Positions 34,816-43,583 of a stretch of 64,000 bases of DNA are shown one piece after another; position 1 is the first letter of the stretch, and each line of letters begins with the position of its first letter. Below the pieces are notes generated by a model. It saw nothing but the letters and a program-made list of their open reading frames with translations, was not told the origin of the DNA and did no database searches. The translations under genes were made by a program, and so were the position numbers. Origin of the DNA: CAYNST01 sp964546435 (lineage in GTDB: Bacteria > Pseudomonadota > Gammaproteobacteria > Pseudomonadales > Cellvibrionaceae); NCBI GenBank assembly GCA_964546435.1, contig CAZJKJ010000005.1:30737-94736 (forward strand), written 5' to 3'.

Positions 34816-35532
34816 ATGTCTGATTTTCCGCATTTTGATGAGATCGATCGCCTCATAAACCGAACGGCCCGTCGCTACGCGCGGCAATCACCCGGTTTGC
34901 TCTCTGATTTGCATCAGGAGGGGTGGCTGTGCGCGGTGGCGGATCGGAAGAAGTTTGCCTGCCGAAGCGCGGGCGAGGCGATCAACTACCTAAAACCAAG
35001 GATTCGCGCGGCGATGCTTGCATACTCCCTTGGCAATGAGCGCGCGGTCAGACAAATCACATCAAGAAGCCAGATCAAGGCTCTAATGGCGCTTCGGGCA
35101 CTGCACCAATCTGGCACAATCGGCGAGCCTGATATCCAGGCAATTGCTCGCACGTTTGATCTTTCTGATGCAGAGGTCCACAGCATCTATCTATTCATCT
35201 GCACGGCCGATGTGGACTACTGCCCAAAGGCCCACGATGTAAACCAAAGTCCCGGCGCGCACTCATCTGTGGGAAGCTCGCTTGATCAGATGCGGTTTGT
35301 GACCATGAGCGCGCGTGAGGCCCATGAGCGCGCGCTCAGCTGCGCGCTTTCCAAAATTGATCACAAGCACGCAACCATCGTTCGCTCGCGGCGCCTGGAG
35401 GATAAAAAGGTCACGCTCAATGAGCTCGCCCGCCGTCTCGGGCTATCCATATCCGGGGTGCGCTTTCTTGAGACGATCGCCCTGCAATCCATGGCTCCGC
35501 ACGCCGATGACTATCTTGCTCGCATCGCCTGA
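34816..35532 (+). CDS. Plasmid-encoded sigma-70-family sigma factor
   Basis: This 238-residue protein resembles small sigma factors of the RpoH/sigma-70 group 3 type. Region 2 shows ARRYARQSPGLLSDLHQEGW (about 18-37), then NYLKPRIRAAMLAYSLGNER (about 57-76), the pattern DLxQEG ... IRxxxxxYxLxN used for core binding and -10 recognition. Region 3 is at about 95-130. Region 4 shows ALSKIDHKHATIVRSRRLED (about 176-195), then TLNELARRLGLSISGVRFLE, a helix-turn-helix that would read the -35. It would direct host RNA polymerase to a set of plasmid or host promoters. No anti-sigma gene is adjacent. Its targets are unknown; the recurrent TATACTAT boxes are candidates. Confidence 0.75.
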   Translation: MSDFPHFDEIDRLINRTARRYARQSPGLLSDLHQEGWLCAVADRKKFACRSAGEAINYLKPRIRAAMLAYSLGNERAVRQITSRSQIKALMALRALHQSGTIGEPDIQAIARTFDLSDAEVHSIYLFICTADVDYCPKAHDVNQSPGAHSSVGSSLDQMRFVTMSAREAHERALSCALSKIDHKHATIVRSRRLEDKKVTLNELARRLGLSISGVRFLETIALQSMAPHADDYLARIA

Positions 35533-35619
35533 TGGGCTCTTTGCAGTAAAGCGGCTAGAATGTGGCGCCAGCCAGAAGATGCCCCCCCTTCAATGCACCA
35601 TCTGACCTGTGAGCAGGTG

Positions 35620-36504
35620 TCAGATCCGGGCTCGAGGGCGGCCAAGTTCAAGCAAAATCGAATCAAGCGCAGAGATGACCGCCTCAGCCTCAGCCTCAGC
35701 AGAATGTTCAGCTGGATCGGCCGCCTCGGGCAGCCCTCGGTGCACCGCCTCAAGGCTCATCTTGCCATCGAGCAGTTGAGTGAGCGCCTGGGAGTACAGC
35801 TGCTCGAACTGACGCTTTAGCGGCGCCGCAGCCGGGCCAATAAGGCTTTGATACCCGAATTTTGCCCGCACATGAGCAATCAGTGGATGCATGCCTGCAC
35901 TTGATCGGGAGGCGATCGCCAGCGCGTAGGATTCCTCAACCGAGGGGATACTGGCATCGATTGAAGCGATCGCGGCAAGGTCCAAAAACTGATCGATGTT
36001 CGGCGGATACAGGCGGTACTGCGCCATCGAGCGCACCCTTTGATAGGCGCCAGTCAGGTGCTCGGCCTGGATCTTCGCACCAAAGAGCTCATGAAGCCAA
36101 AAATTGTAATGATTCTCCGGTGCGTTCGTATCTCCTTTGGCCCACCACTGCCCGTAGCGAAGGCCCATGTTGAGGTAAAACTCATCGAACTTCTCCCGAA
36201 AGCATTTGGGTATCTGCTCGCTCGCCTGGGCGGAGCTCCAGCGCCTCCAGTCATCAAAATCCTTGGTGAACTGCGAGGGTGTGGGCGGGTATTTCGCGTA
36301 GCGGTTTGACTTCTCTATGATAAAGCACGCGTAGGGCTCAAGCTGCTCAAGCGGTATCTGGGCCCCGACCAGCGCATCGAGCCACCCAAGAAGATGATGC
36401 GCCCGATCCTCATTAAGACCGCTATAGAAGAGCTTCTGGTAGTGGGTTGAGAATTTCCGGTAAAGGGGGGTGAAAGCCTCCCTGTACTGCTCCAGGGTGA
36501 TCAT
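35620..36504 (-). CDS. Putative helicase loader (phage P-like)
   Basis: This 294-residue protein has two repeats of a motif seen in phage replication P-type proteins: KYPPTPSQFTKDF (about 73-85) and LYPPNIDQFLDLA (about 166-178), each after a helical block. It is the downstream member of a two-gene unit joined by ATGA (36501-36504), the same order as phage O-P operons, where O binds the origin and P brings DnaB. The plasmid carries its own dnaB, which gives this role a partner. The last 40 residues are low-complexity Glu/Ala. The evidence is motif-level plus context, so confidence is moderate. Confidence 0.5.
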   Translation of the reverse strand: MITLEQYREAFTPLYRKFSTHYQKLFYSGLNEDRAHHLLGWLDALVGAQIPLEQLEPYACFIIEKSNRYAKYPPTPSQFTKDFDDWRRWSSAQASEQIPKCFREKFDEFYLNMGLRYGQWWAKGDTNAPENHYNFWLHELFGAKIQAEHLTGAYQRVRSMAQYRLYPPNIDQFLDLAAIASIDASIPSVEESYALAIASRSSAGMHPLIAHVRAKFGYQSLIGPAAAPLKRQFEQLYSQALTQLLDGKMSLEAVHRGLPEAADPAEHSAEAEAEAVISALDSILLELGRPRARI

Positions 36505-37277
36505 GCGCGCACCTGCTTGCGCTCGGCAATCAGATGATCAAGCTGCGCATCGAGTGAGCAAAGCGCGCTGCGGCTCGCCTTTAGCCTGGCATCGTGCGCC
36601 GCAACCCGGGTATATATCAGATGCCCCATATCCGCGTGGGTGCGCCGCTTAGCGGGCTCCTCTTTCAGATAATCAAAAATAGATCTTAATACCGAATCAA
36701 TATCCACCTCGGGGAACTCAGCGCCAAGCATCACGATAAACTCCGGCAGCACCCTAAAGCACTGACCTGATGCCTCAAATTGCTTAGTGGGTAAAAGGCC
36801 CTCATAGCGCCCAAGGGATCTGTCAGCAGGGGCAACAAATACCTCATCACGCCGCGGCGTCCCGGCCAGCGCTCTTGTGCCTGATCGGGCCGCTCTGGCA
36901 TCTTTATAATGAAGGGCCAATCGCTTTTGCTCCTTCGCTTGAAGGGCCTGCTCCTGGGCGTTGCGGATCGTATCAACGCGCTGCTTTAAAATCGGAGCCT
37001 GCAGGTAAATCTGCCCATCGAGAATTGATAGATCCCGCAGCAAAAGAGCCGAGGGGTCCGTCTCGCAAAGATCGATCAGCCGCTCAAGCTCAGCCGCGCT
37101 CGCATTAATCTGCCGGGCAATCTCGCTCACATAAAAGGCGATTCGATACTGATTCGAAGACTCCCAGATATGACAAAGCAAAGACAAAAGCACACCCCTT
37201 TGGGCGGCCGTCATCGCTTGGTATGCTTTGCTTTGCGCTAGAGTGCCTGGATTTATTTCAAACGATACGACGCGCAC
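36501..37277 (-). CDS. Putative replication initiator or adaptor (phage O/DnaD-like layout)
   Basis: About 258 residues from the GTG at 37277. I chose this start because the promoter -10 at 37309-37314 rules out the two earlier ATG starts as they would precede or sit at the transcript start, and GAGG lies five bases upstream. The N-terminal domain (QSKAYQAMTAAQRGVLLSLL, then FYVSEIARQINASAAELERL) looks like a winged helix of the kind found in phage replication initiators. The C-terminal part is helical and basic. It is coupled by ATGA to the P-like gene. DNA binding is expected, but no repeats are visible inside the gene that would serve as an origin. Confidence 0.45.
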   Translation of the reverse strand: MRVVSFEINPGTLAQSKAYQAMTAAQRGVLLSLLCHIWESSNQYRIAFYVSEIARQINASAAELERLIDLCETDPSALLLRDLSILDGQIYLQAPILKQRVDTIRNAQEQALQAKEQKRLALHYKDARAARSGTRALAGTPRRDEVFVAPADRSLGRYEGLLPTKQFEASGQCFRVLPEFIVMLGAEFPEVDIDSVLRSIFDYLKEEPAKRRTHADMGHLIYTRVAAHDARLKASRSALCSLDAQLDHLIAERKQVRA

Positions 37278-37308
37278 ATTCGCCTCAGATTCAGAATACT
37301 CGATCATT

Positions 37309-37337
37309 AGTATTGCATTTTTTATTTTATTTGTCAA
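37309..37337 (-). promoter_or_regulatory. Promoter for the O/P-like genes
   Basis: On the minus strand: TTGACA (37337-37332), 17 bases, AATACT (37314-37309). The -35 is perfect consensus. Confidence 0.7.
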
Positions 37338-37533
37338 CGACAAGGCCCCGATGAAGGCAGGCTTAAGTCCTGTAGACCACTTTGAAAATTATGGCTATAA
37401 TATGAAACATACGCAAGTTGCCTAACCACCAGACAGCGCCCGAGGCAAGCCCCAACAGGCAGACCCGGGATGCGCTCGCACGACCAGAACGAGCGATCTG
37501 CTCTGGCTGATTATAAAGAAGCCGGCCCGCCCC

Positions 37534-39099
37534 ATGAGCAAAGACCAAGGCATAAATATCATCCTCTATCCCCGAAGCTATAATAAGCGCGGCGAGGAGA
37601 GCCTGCACTCGGTGGTGGGATTAACCTGCGATGGGCGCGAGGTGAACATCAAGCTGCGGCTGGATCCGAAGTCTTCGAGCTCCAAAAATGCGCCAAGCAT
37701 TGCAGAGTTCTCGCGCATCGATCGAAAGGCAAGACAGGCCTGCATCGCAACCGAAACCAATGGACCTGATGCTCGAGAGGGCATACTGCTTTTCACCCAG
37801 GCCAGCCTTGAGGGGACCAACAAGAGAAACCTTGAGACCTACACTGCCAGGTGGGCGTGCGTGCTGTGCTCGGACAGCGACAGCCCCGACCCGCTAAGTG
37901 GTGTTGGGCGTATGGAGATTAACCGCCACTCCCAACCCATCCGCCAGCTTAAAGATCAGTTGGCGATCGCCCGATCCAAAGACAATGCCGAGGAGATCGA
38001 GGCACTTGGCCGGCAATTGGGTGATCCACAGAATTTTGCCTATCCGGTTATCCTCTATCGGCACAAGCAGATGATCGAGCATGCGGCGGTCAACAAATAC
38101 TCCTTTAAGTGCTCGCTTCTTGAGGCGCTTGCGCCACTTACGCCCCTTGGGCTTACCGTGGGCTTTATGATCCGCGCGATGAATGCCGATGGGCGGATCA
38201 TTGAGGGCAGCTACAAGGAGTTCTTTAGCCGCTACATAAGCTCCGAGGCACGACAGCAAAGTGCAGAAGAGACTGTCGATATGTTTCTTGCACTACATGG
38301 GGCGCAATATTTTTGCGATGAGCTTACCCGCCTTGAGTGCATTCCGCTGGTTAAAATTAACTGCGGGGTACGCGGCAATGCCTACTATGGCGCTCGCAAG
38401 CAGTTCGAGGCGATCAACCGCCTCTACTACAGCGAGGATGAGCCCCAGGTGTGCAACGTTGTGGCACGCATCACCCACTACGAAGATGGCAATACATCGA
38501 TCCTCTCGCGCCTGTTTAATACCTCCGCCCCGCTTGGGCACCCGGCGCGACTTGATCGGCTCGGCAGACCCTCCAAGCTTTTTGAATACGAGGGGGTGAA
38601 GCTTGCCTATAAAGACTCATCTGAAGGCGATCTTGTGGAGCGCCCGATTGGACTTAACCAGGCAAGCACGATAAGCCGCGCCGATTGGATTTTAATGAAC
38701 GATCGCCCCCCGGTGCTGCCTGCACCGAGCAGCGATCGCGAACAGGCAGATGAGGATGCACAGATGATCGAGCACTCCTCAGGCGATCTTGATGATCTGA
38801 CCGAGCAGGTGCAGCATGAGGATGCGCCTTCGGATGCATCGATCCCTCCCGCACACTCAGTGCGCGATGAGCCATTAAAGGAAGATCGGCCCGATACTAA
38901 AGCGCAAAGAAACGATGGCGCACCTGCCGATGAACGCCTTGTGCCCGAGCGGCGCGGCCCGGACGCTGATCTGTCTGCGCTCGGGCGATCCCCGGGTGCG
39001 CCGACTGTCTTCGACGACGTCCCGTCAAATATTCCGGTGAAAGGCTCAGGTAGCGAACGGCTCACGGGGATGGCCGCTTACTTAAGAAAGCGTCGCTGA
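37534..39099 (+). CDS. Large unknown protein, family member A
   Basis: This 521-residue protein is not recognised, but it is clearly related to the protein at 57421. Both have EF...R(K/R)AR.xC.A...NGP...EG.LL..QA followed by Y..RWA.VL, a later V.CG.RG..YG(A/R)(K/Q) motif, and S...SAP(L/M)G near the end of the core. Residues about 1-385 are the shared core. The last 135 residues (380-521) are acidic, low-complexity and probably disordered, and member B lacks them. No membrane segment or signal is present, so it should be cytoplasmic. The weak TATAAT at about 37396 could be its promoter. Its place beside replication genes, and member B's beside the coupling protein, suggest a role in DNA processing or transfer. 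Confidence 0.65.
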   Translation: MSKDQGINIILYPRSYNKRGEESLHSVVGLTCDGREVNIKLRLDPKSSSSKNAPSIAEFSRIDRKARQACIATETNGPDAREGILLFTQASLEGTNKRNLETYTARWACVLCSDSDSPDPLSGVGRMEINRHSQPIRQLKDQLAIARSKDNAEEIEALGRQLGDPQNFAYPVILYRHKQMIEHAAVNKYSFKCSLLEALAPLTPLGLTVGFMIRAMNADGRIIEGSYKEFFSRYISSEARQQSAEETVDMFLALHGAQYFCDELTRLECIPLVKINCGVRGNAYYGARKQFEAINRLYYSEDEPQVCNVVARITHYEDGNTSILSRLFNTSAPLGHPARLDRLGRPSKLFEYEGVKLAYKDSSEGDLVERPIGLNQASTISRADWILMNDRPPVLPAPSSDREQADEDAQMIEHSSGDLDDLTEQVQHEDAPSDASIPPAHSVRDEPLKEDRPDTKAQRNDGAPADERLVPERRGPDADLSALGRSPGAPTVFDDVPSNIPVKGSGSERLTGMAAYLRKRR

Positions 39100-39326
39100 T
39101 CACTAAAAGTTCTTTGTCCGCCACAAGCGGCCGATACCTCCGCTGGATGTGGCGAGATATTCGCACCCCCTTGGCTCAGAATGCTCATTTACAGCACGTA
39201 AACTCCGCCTCTTCGCCTGCTTTTGCCTTGCCTGCTTCGCTCGACGACTTTCGTACAGAACCTCGGATAAATCTTAACGGGTTACTTTTTTTATAGCCTT
39301 GTGTAAACTGATTTGCCTTTTGCGAA
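39100..39326. other. Gap before the IS5 fragment
   Basis: No supported gene. Hairpin-forming GTTTACGTGCTGTAAAT (39195-39211) and a short T tract at 39286-39293 could end transcription of the 37534 gene. Confidence 0.4.
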
Positions 39327-39570
39327 TTTAGTTTTTACAACGCTGGTTCAACTTGTCTGACACCGGCGCTGAGGAGCTTCTGTGCGACTCCCGCGCGATG
39401 CGCAAGTTTGTGGGTATCGATCCTGGGGAAGAGCCGGCACCTGAAGAAACTAATATCTGTAGATTTCGCCATCTGCTGGAAAGCCACAACCTGGGCGATC
39501 GACTGTTTCATCTGCTCAATCAATATCTCACGGAGAATGGCCTGAAAGTAAACTGAGGAACTACCGTTGA
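39327..39570 (+). pseudogene. IS5-family transposase fragment (copy 1)
   Basis: Translation in the plus frame gives FLQRWFNLSDTGAEELLCDS, then RFRHLLESHNLGDRLFHLLN and YLTENGLKVN, the N-terminal part of an IS5-group DDE transposase. It lacks the first 60 residues and everything after the GTTVDA segment, and has stops at either side (a stop in LRI*FLQ and the TGA at 39554). It matches the second copy at 40875-41305 closely but is not identical, so they are two decayed copies. Both are in the same orientation around the CoiA-like gene. Confidence 0.8.
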
Positions 39571-39752
39571 CGCCAGCCACCGGCCTGACGGACAAATTGG
39601 CTTTAATAAGACTTAAAATCGCCAAATAAACGGAAAGTTATTCCGCAACGACTACTGGAGAGTTGTCAGTATCAATTGCTCAGAGCTTCCCTAAATAATA
39701 TGGTCATGAAGATTTTGCTGGCCTTTATGCCGGGGCCTCCTAATGTTGAAAA

Positions 39753-40778
39753 CTATAGGTCGGCAATGAACCTGCTTCCAAGGTGACTGCTGCAGTGGCT
39801 GCATCGTTTGTCGGTGAATTCATGCCCCCTCCACTTAGCCGAACACAAAAGACAGTGGAACGCCCCAGGCGCATTTCTCTCATACGAATTTGGCGGTATT
39901 TGATTAACGGGTCTGGTGGCGATAGGCGTGCCTTTTTTTGAAACGATCATTCTGCGCAGCTCCTGAGCAGCCTGGTCAAGCTCAGGTACTTCAGTTTCAA
40001 GTCGCTTCCGGAGCCTGGCACGAACTCCTATTTCGCGCGGGTGATAAAGCCACCGTTTGCAGTCCGTCTCCTGCTCAAACATCAACATAGTCAGTCGCCT
40101 TAAGAGCTCTGGCTGGGATTTAATTTCCTTGTACTGCCTGGCTATGAACTCAAGGTCGATACTAAGTACGCCTTCTGGGCCTTGGGTAGGGAGATCTGGC
40201 AGCTTTCGGTCTGGGTACGAAAGATGAATAAATATCGTGTGACAGGCAATGTGCGCAACAAGGTCGTAGCGACTGTCTTTAGATAGGTTTGATGGCTTTA
40301 TGACCGATTCTCGGGCGGCAAAATCTTTAAGGCCGACAGTGGAAAATCCGTGTCGCTTTTCCTCGACCACGTAATCCGGTGTCTTGATTGATAGTCCTGG
40401 CGACCGGCAGACGGTGTCGGTCACGAATTGTCGGCAGCAGCTGAAAAATGAAACCTCACATAGTGAGTGAGGGATGGCTTCGGAGTGGCCATCATGCGCA
40501 AAGTGCCACTCGTTCACATCTCCCTTTTTAGCGACAACACCAAGGCCGCAGCTCGGGCAAACGCAGTTGCAGCCCCGGCCCGCTACAACATCACCGGCTT
40601 CCACGAGCTGCCCATCCGAAAGCCGCAGGGCGAAGGGAATTTTCACATTTGGCCTCACAATAGCTGCGCCCCTGGCCTCGATGGCCAGCGAGTACGGTTC
40701 GATGATTTCGTAGTTCAGGTGAAGCTCGGCCTGATCGCGCCCCGCCTTGCTGAAGCCCCAGAAGTCGGCGGGTTCCAC
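39753..40778 (-). CDS. CoiA-like protein (competence-type nuclease family) as cargo
   Basis: This 341-residue protein has the CoiA N-terminal zinc-type motif: CVCPSCGLGVVAKKGDVNEWHFAHDGHS, that is C-x2-C then HFAH (about residues 72-98), with a second cysteine cluster in SFFSCCRQFVTD. A central domain and a C-terminal C-x2-C...C-x2-C ribbon (FHCLLCSAKW, KRCSHCSSH, about 307-332) follow. CoiA proteins act in competence and recombination and some are predicted nucleases. The gene is flanked by two IS5 fragments in the same orientation, so it was probably acquired as cargo. The start is a GTG with no ribosome binding site, so the true N-terminus is uncertain. Confidence 0.6.
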   Translation of the reverse strand: MEPADFWGFSKAGRDQAELHLNYEIIEPYSLAIEARGAAIVRPNVKIPFALRLSDGQLVEAGDVVAGRGCNCVCPSCGLGVVAKKGDVNEWHFAHDGHSEAIPHSLCEVSFFSCCRQFVTDTVCRSPGLSIKTPDYVVEEKRHGFSTVGLKDFAARESVIKPSNLSKDSRYDLVAHIACHTIFIHLSYPDRKLPDLPTQGPEGVLSIDLEFIARQYKEIKSQPELLRRLTMLMFEQETDCKRWLYHPREIGVRARLRKRLETEVPELDQAAQELRRMIVSKKGTPIATRPVNQIPPNSYERNAPGAFHCLLCSAKWRGHEFTDKRCSHCSSHLGSRFIADL

Positions 40779-40874
40779 TGCCGGAATGCGCGGCAGCTCC
40801 TTGCTTAGGGGCTGCGTGATTAATTCGTGATTTCGGTCATAATATACTGCATGGTATTAATGGTCATTGATTTT

Positions 40875-41440
40875 ATGAAACAGGTATCGCTCACAGACGG
40901 CTTTGAGAAGTTTCGCAAGGTTACTCGAAAGGAGCAGTTTCTGGACGATATGGAAGCGATAATCCCATGGAACGAGCTGTGCGTTGCCATTGAACCCTTC
41001 TATCCCAACCCTCGAGGCGCAGGTCGTCGTCCGATCGGGATCGAGCGAATGTTGCGAATTTACTTTTTACAACACTGGTTCAACTTGTCGGACCCCGGCG
41101 CTGAGGAGGTTCTTTACGACTCACGCGCGATGCGCCAGTTTGTGGGCATCGATCTTGGGGAGGAGCCAGCCCCTGACGAAACGACCATCTGTAGATTTCG
41201 CCATCTGATGGAAAGCCACAACCTGGGTGATCGACTGTTTCATCTGGTCAATCAATATCTCACGGAGAATGGCCTGAAAGTATACGGAGGAACTATCGTT
41301 TATTAACGCACCGAGCTCCATCAAGAACAAGAAGAAGCAACGCGGACCCGGATATGCACCAGACGCGCAAAGGCAACCCCTTATGCATTCAACAAACCTC
41401 GCATGTATGCCGGGGAACGCTACCGTGCTTAGTGGCCAAG
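40875..41440 (+). pseudogene. IS5-family transposase pseudogene (copy 2)
   Basis: The reading frame from the ATG at 40875 gives MKQVSLTDGFEKFRKVTRKE and EPFYPNPRGAGRRPIGIERM, then RMLRIYFLQHWFNLSDPGAEE, the start of an IS5-group DDE transposase. The ORF stops at 41306. Downstream sequence reads INAPSSIKNKKKQR in a shifted frame and DPDMHQTRKGNP in another, so there is a small deletion near 41303 and an extra G near 41337. The catalytic part is missing; homology ends near 41385. It is inactive. Confidence 0.85.
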
Positions 41441-41948
41441 GCCACCTGGGGTGGGTCAAAATTAATGGCCAGAAGCGGGTCAGTTTAAATGGCCATTAAC
41501 AGCGTTATTCGAAGCACTGGCAGTTAGGCTTTTTCTTCGCGCACCAGTCCGTGTTTGTCCGCCCGAATACAAGCACCGATCAAGCACAGCCTTATGCCAA
41601 TGGCCCCGACTTCGGCTGTAATAGCGTGGTCCCTGACAAGATAGTCGGTGAAGCCGGGGTGAAGGAATTATCGGGCGTACTGGCACTGCCAATCCAGAGG
41701 AGATAGTGCTCTGTCTGCGTGCGAAATCAGCCCTATCGAGCTCTCAGGCCGCACCGCAGATCGATGCCACCTCCTCAGTCGGCCATGGCAACCATAGACG
41801 GCTGTCTTAAGGATGGGCAAGGCTTGACTGTCAGTCTATGGAAGTCAGCCCTAAGGTTTGCCCGGTACGTGTATTGATAAACTACCGCCACCAAGCTAAC
41901 GCTTGGAAGCGGTTTTAGGCGGAGTGACCCGCAAGGGGGGAGCTTTTT
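41441..41948. other. Mobile-element scar
   Basis: No intact gene. At 41449-41510 the sequence GGTGGGTCAAAATTAATGG is followed by GGGTCAGTTTAAATGGCC, which looks like the end of another insertion sequence (IS21-like ends carry similar GGGTCA repeats). Hairpin-type segments with ACCGCCACCAAGC and GGTTTTAGGCGG near 41882-41930 sit next to the IS200-like fragment and may be part of its end. Confidence 0.5.
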
Positions 41949-42194
41949 GAGATTAACGGGGAGCCCGATCACCTGCATCTATTGCTTGAGCTGCCACCAA
42001 AACATGCCGTGGCGGATTTTGTGAACGCGCTTAAGACAAACACCTCAAGGCTGATCAGAAAGGAATTCGCCGAGCACCTAAAGCCGTTTTACTGGAAGCC
42101 GTATTTTTGGTCAAAGAGCTACTGCGTGGTTACCTGCGGCGGTGCTCCGCTGGCAGTGGTTAAGCAGTATATTGAAAATCAGGCAGGGGCTTGA
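41949..42194 (+). pseudogene. IS200/IS605-type TnpA fragment
   Basis: The reading frame gives EINGEPDHLHLLLELPPKHA, containing the HUH motif (HLH), then the C-terminal YCVVTCGGAPLAVVKQYIEN with the likely catalytic tyrosine. This is the C-terminal two-thirds of a Y1 transposase; the N-terminus is missing. Translation from the first ATG (41982) would lack the HUH motif, so it should be inactive. Confidence 0.75.
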
Positions 42195-42415
42195 CCCCCA
42201 GCAAGCTTCGCTTGGAAGGGGAATGCGCCCCTAAGTATGTTCAACGTGCCGTCATTGTCGCCCAAGACGCCGAGCACTGATCCGCATCTTGCTGCAAAGA
42301 CTGGCTTTGCTGCGCACCCGTACGACCCGGGCGCGGGTATGGGCTGTCTCACCAGGTAGCAGTGCTCCGCCCTAAAACCTCCTCGTCGATTCCGGTTTTA
42401 GGGGCATATTAGCCT
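42195..42415. other. Non-coding tail of the mobile-element scar
   Basis: No gene. The stretch has paired GGGG/CCCC segments (42200-42235) and CGGTTTTAGGGGC near 42393-42405, similar to the hairpins on the other side of the TnpA fragment, so it may hold that element's other end. Confidence 0.4.
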
Positions 42416-43366
42416 CTACCTGGCCAGCTCCCTTACGCTCGCAAGCTGCCTCTGGGCCGGCTCAATGCCAAATTGCGCCTGGCCGTGGGTGACCGAGAAC
42501 ATGTAATCCTTCCACTGCTCTTTGTTCGCCCGCTCAAGTTTTGCGAGCACCTGGGCGTACTCGAAGTTATCTGATGGCGCAACGCCGAACTCCTCGCATT
42601 GTCTCTCAAGCTCTTTAAGGGCTCGAAACAGCCCCCTCTCAATGCGCGCATCCTCAGCAGATCGAACCCGCCCGATTAGGAACTCGCGGTTTCGCGAAGG
42701 CCAGAACACAGCGGTATTGAGCATTGATCCGTCCGCGTCTATCTCACAGAACTTGGCCGGAGCGTTTGCGCGTCGAGCGAAGAAAGCGCCTCGTACGCCG
42801 TTGGAGTTTCGGCTGGTCTGGCCCGGCTCAATCAGATTGAAGTAGCTAAGATGAGCGCTCGGTGCGCCTTCGTGCGCCTCGGCGTATACAAGCAGCTTCA
42901 GCTCAAGCTGCTTGATCTCAACGGCAACTCGCGTGATCTTCCCATCATTCACCACGGCCAGATTGCCGTACTTGTCCGTATCCTCGCTCAGCACCCCAAG
43001 CCCCGCGATGGTCTCCCCGACCTGGGCCCTAACCGTTCCGCCGCCGGGCTTTTTGAACAGGTACTGGCCCTTTCGCTGCAGCTTCTTCGCTCGCCATTGA
43101 TGGTCAAGGTTCTCGCCAATCAGTATCTTGTTTGGTCCGACCTGAAGAATCCCGCGTGAAAAGAGCGAGACCGCCCCCACCCCGGCAATCTCCTGCCCGA
43201 GGTGCACCCGGGTCTTGGTGCCGTTATTGCGCACCACGACAAACGAGTCGTTCTCACCCGCCGCCGCATGCCAGCCGGTGAGTAGACCATCGCCGAACCC
43301 GTGCTTGGAATAGAACGCCTTGGCAAGAAGTGTCTTCTTTGCTGGTGCATTACCTGATGTGCCCAT
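42416..43366 (-). CDS. Hypothetical protein with two internal repeats
   Basis: This 316-residue protein is not recognised. It has two related segments: RVHLGQEIAGVGAVSLFSRG (about 54-73) and RAQVGETIAGLGVLSEDTDK (about 113-132), each followed by a strand. The pattern G-x-x-IAG-x-G-x-x-S resembles the small beta domains of GspC/PilP-type proteins but is too short to prove it. The C-terminal half is helical and charged. No signal peptide. It lies between the mobile-element scar and the palindrome-regulated ParB-like gene, and has an AT-rich promoter-like gap (43370-43415). Confidence 0.55.
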   Translation of the reverse strand: MGTSGNAPAKKTLLAKAFYSKHGFGDGLLTGWHAAAGENDSFVVVRNNGTKTRVHLGQEIAGVGAVSLFSRGILQVGPNKILIGENLDHQWRAKKLQRKGQYLFKKPGGGTVRAQVGETIAGLGVLSEDTDKYGNLAVVNDGKITRVAVEIKQLELKLLVYAEAHEGAPSAHLSYFNLIEPGQTSRNSNGVRGAFFARRANAPAKFCEIDADGSMLNTAVFWPSRNREFLIGRVRSAEDARIERGLFRALKELERQCEEFGVAPSDNFEYAQVLAKLERANKEQWKDYMFSVTHGQAQFGIEPAQRQLASVRELAR

Positions 43367-43517
43367 GAACGTGCCTATAAACTCTAATATAATATTACAT
43401 AAATTATATCACAAACTTGTCACACCGCACGCACAGCATCCGCCTGAGCTCACCGACCAACAGATACGCCCCCGGCTCCGGCCGGCCGCTAGCCGGGCAC
43501 GTGTTGCTGCGATATAG

Positions 43518-43531
43518 TAGTCACGTGACTA
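43518..43531. promoter_or_regulatory. Palindrome site 1, TAGTCACGTGACTA
   Basis: Perfect 14-bp palindrome 52 bases upstream of the ParB-like gene start. Identical to site 2 and one base different from site 3. Likely operator or partition-type site for that gene's product. Confidence 0.75.
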
Positions 43532-43583
43532 AAGCGCAGCTTCTTCGCGCCGGATTTTGGCCCCATCGCCCCAGAGGATCCCA

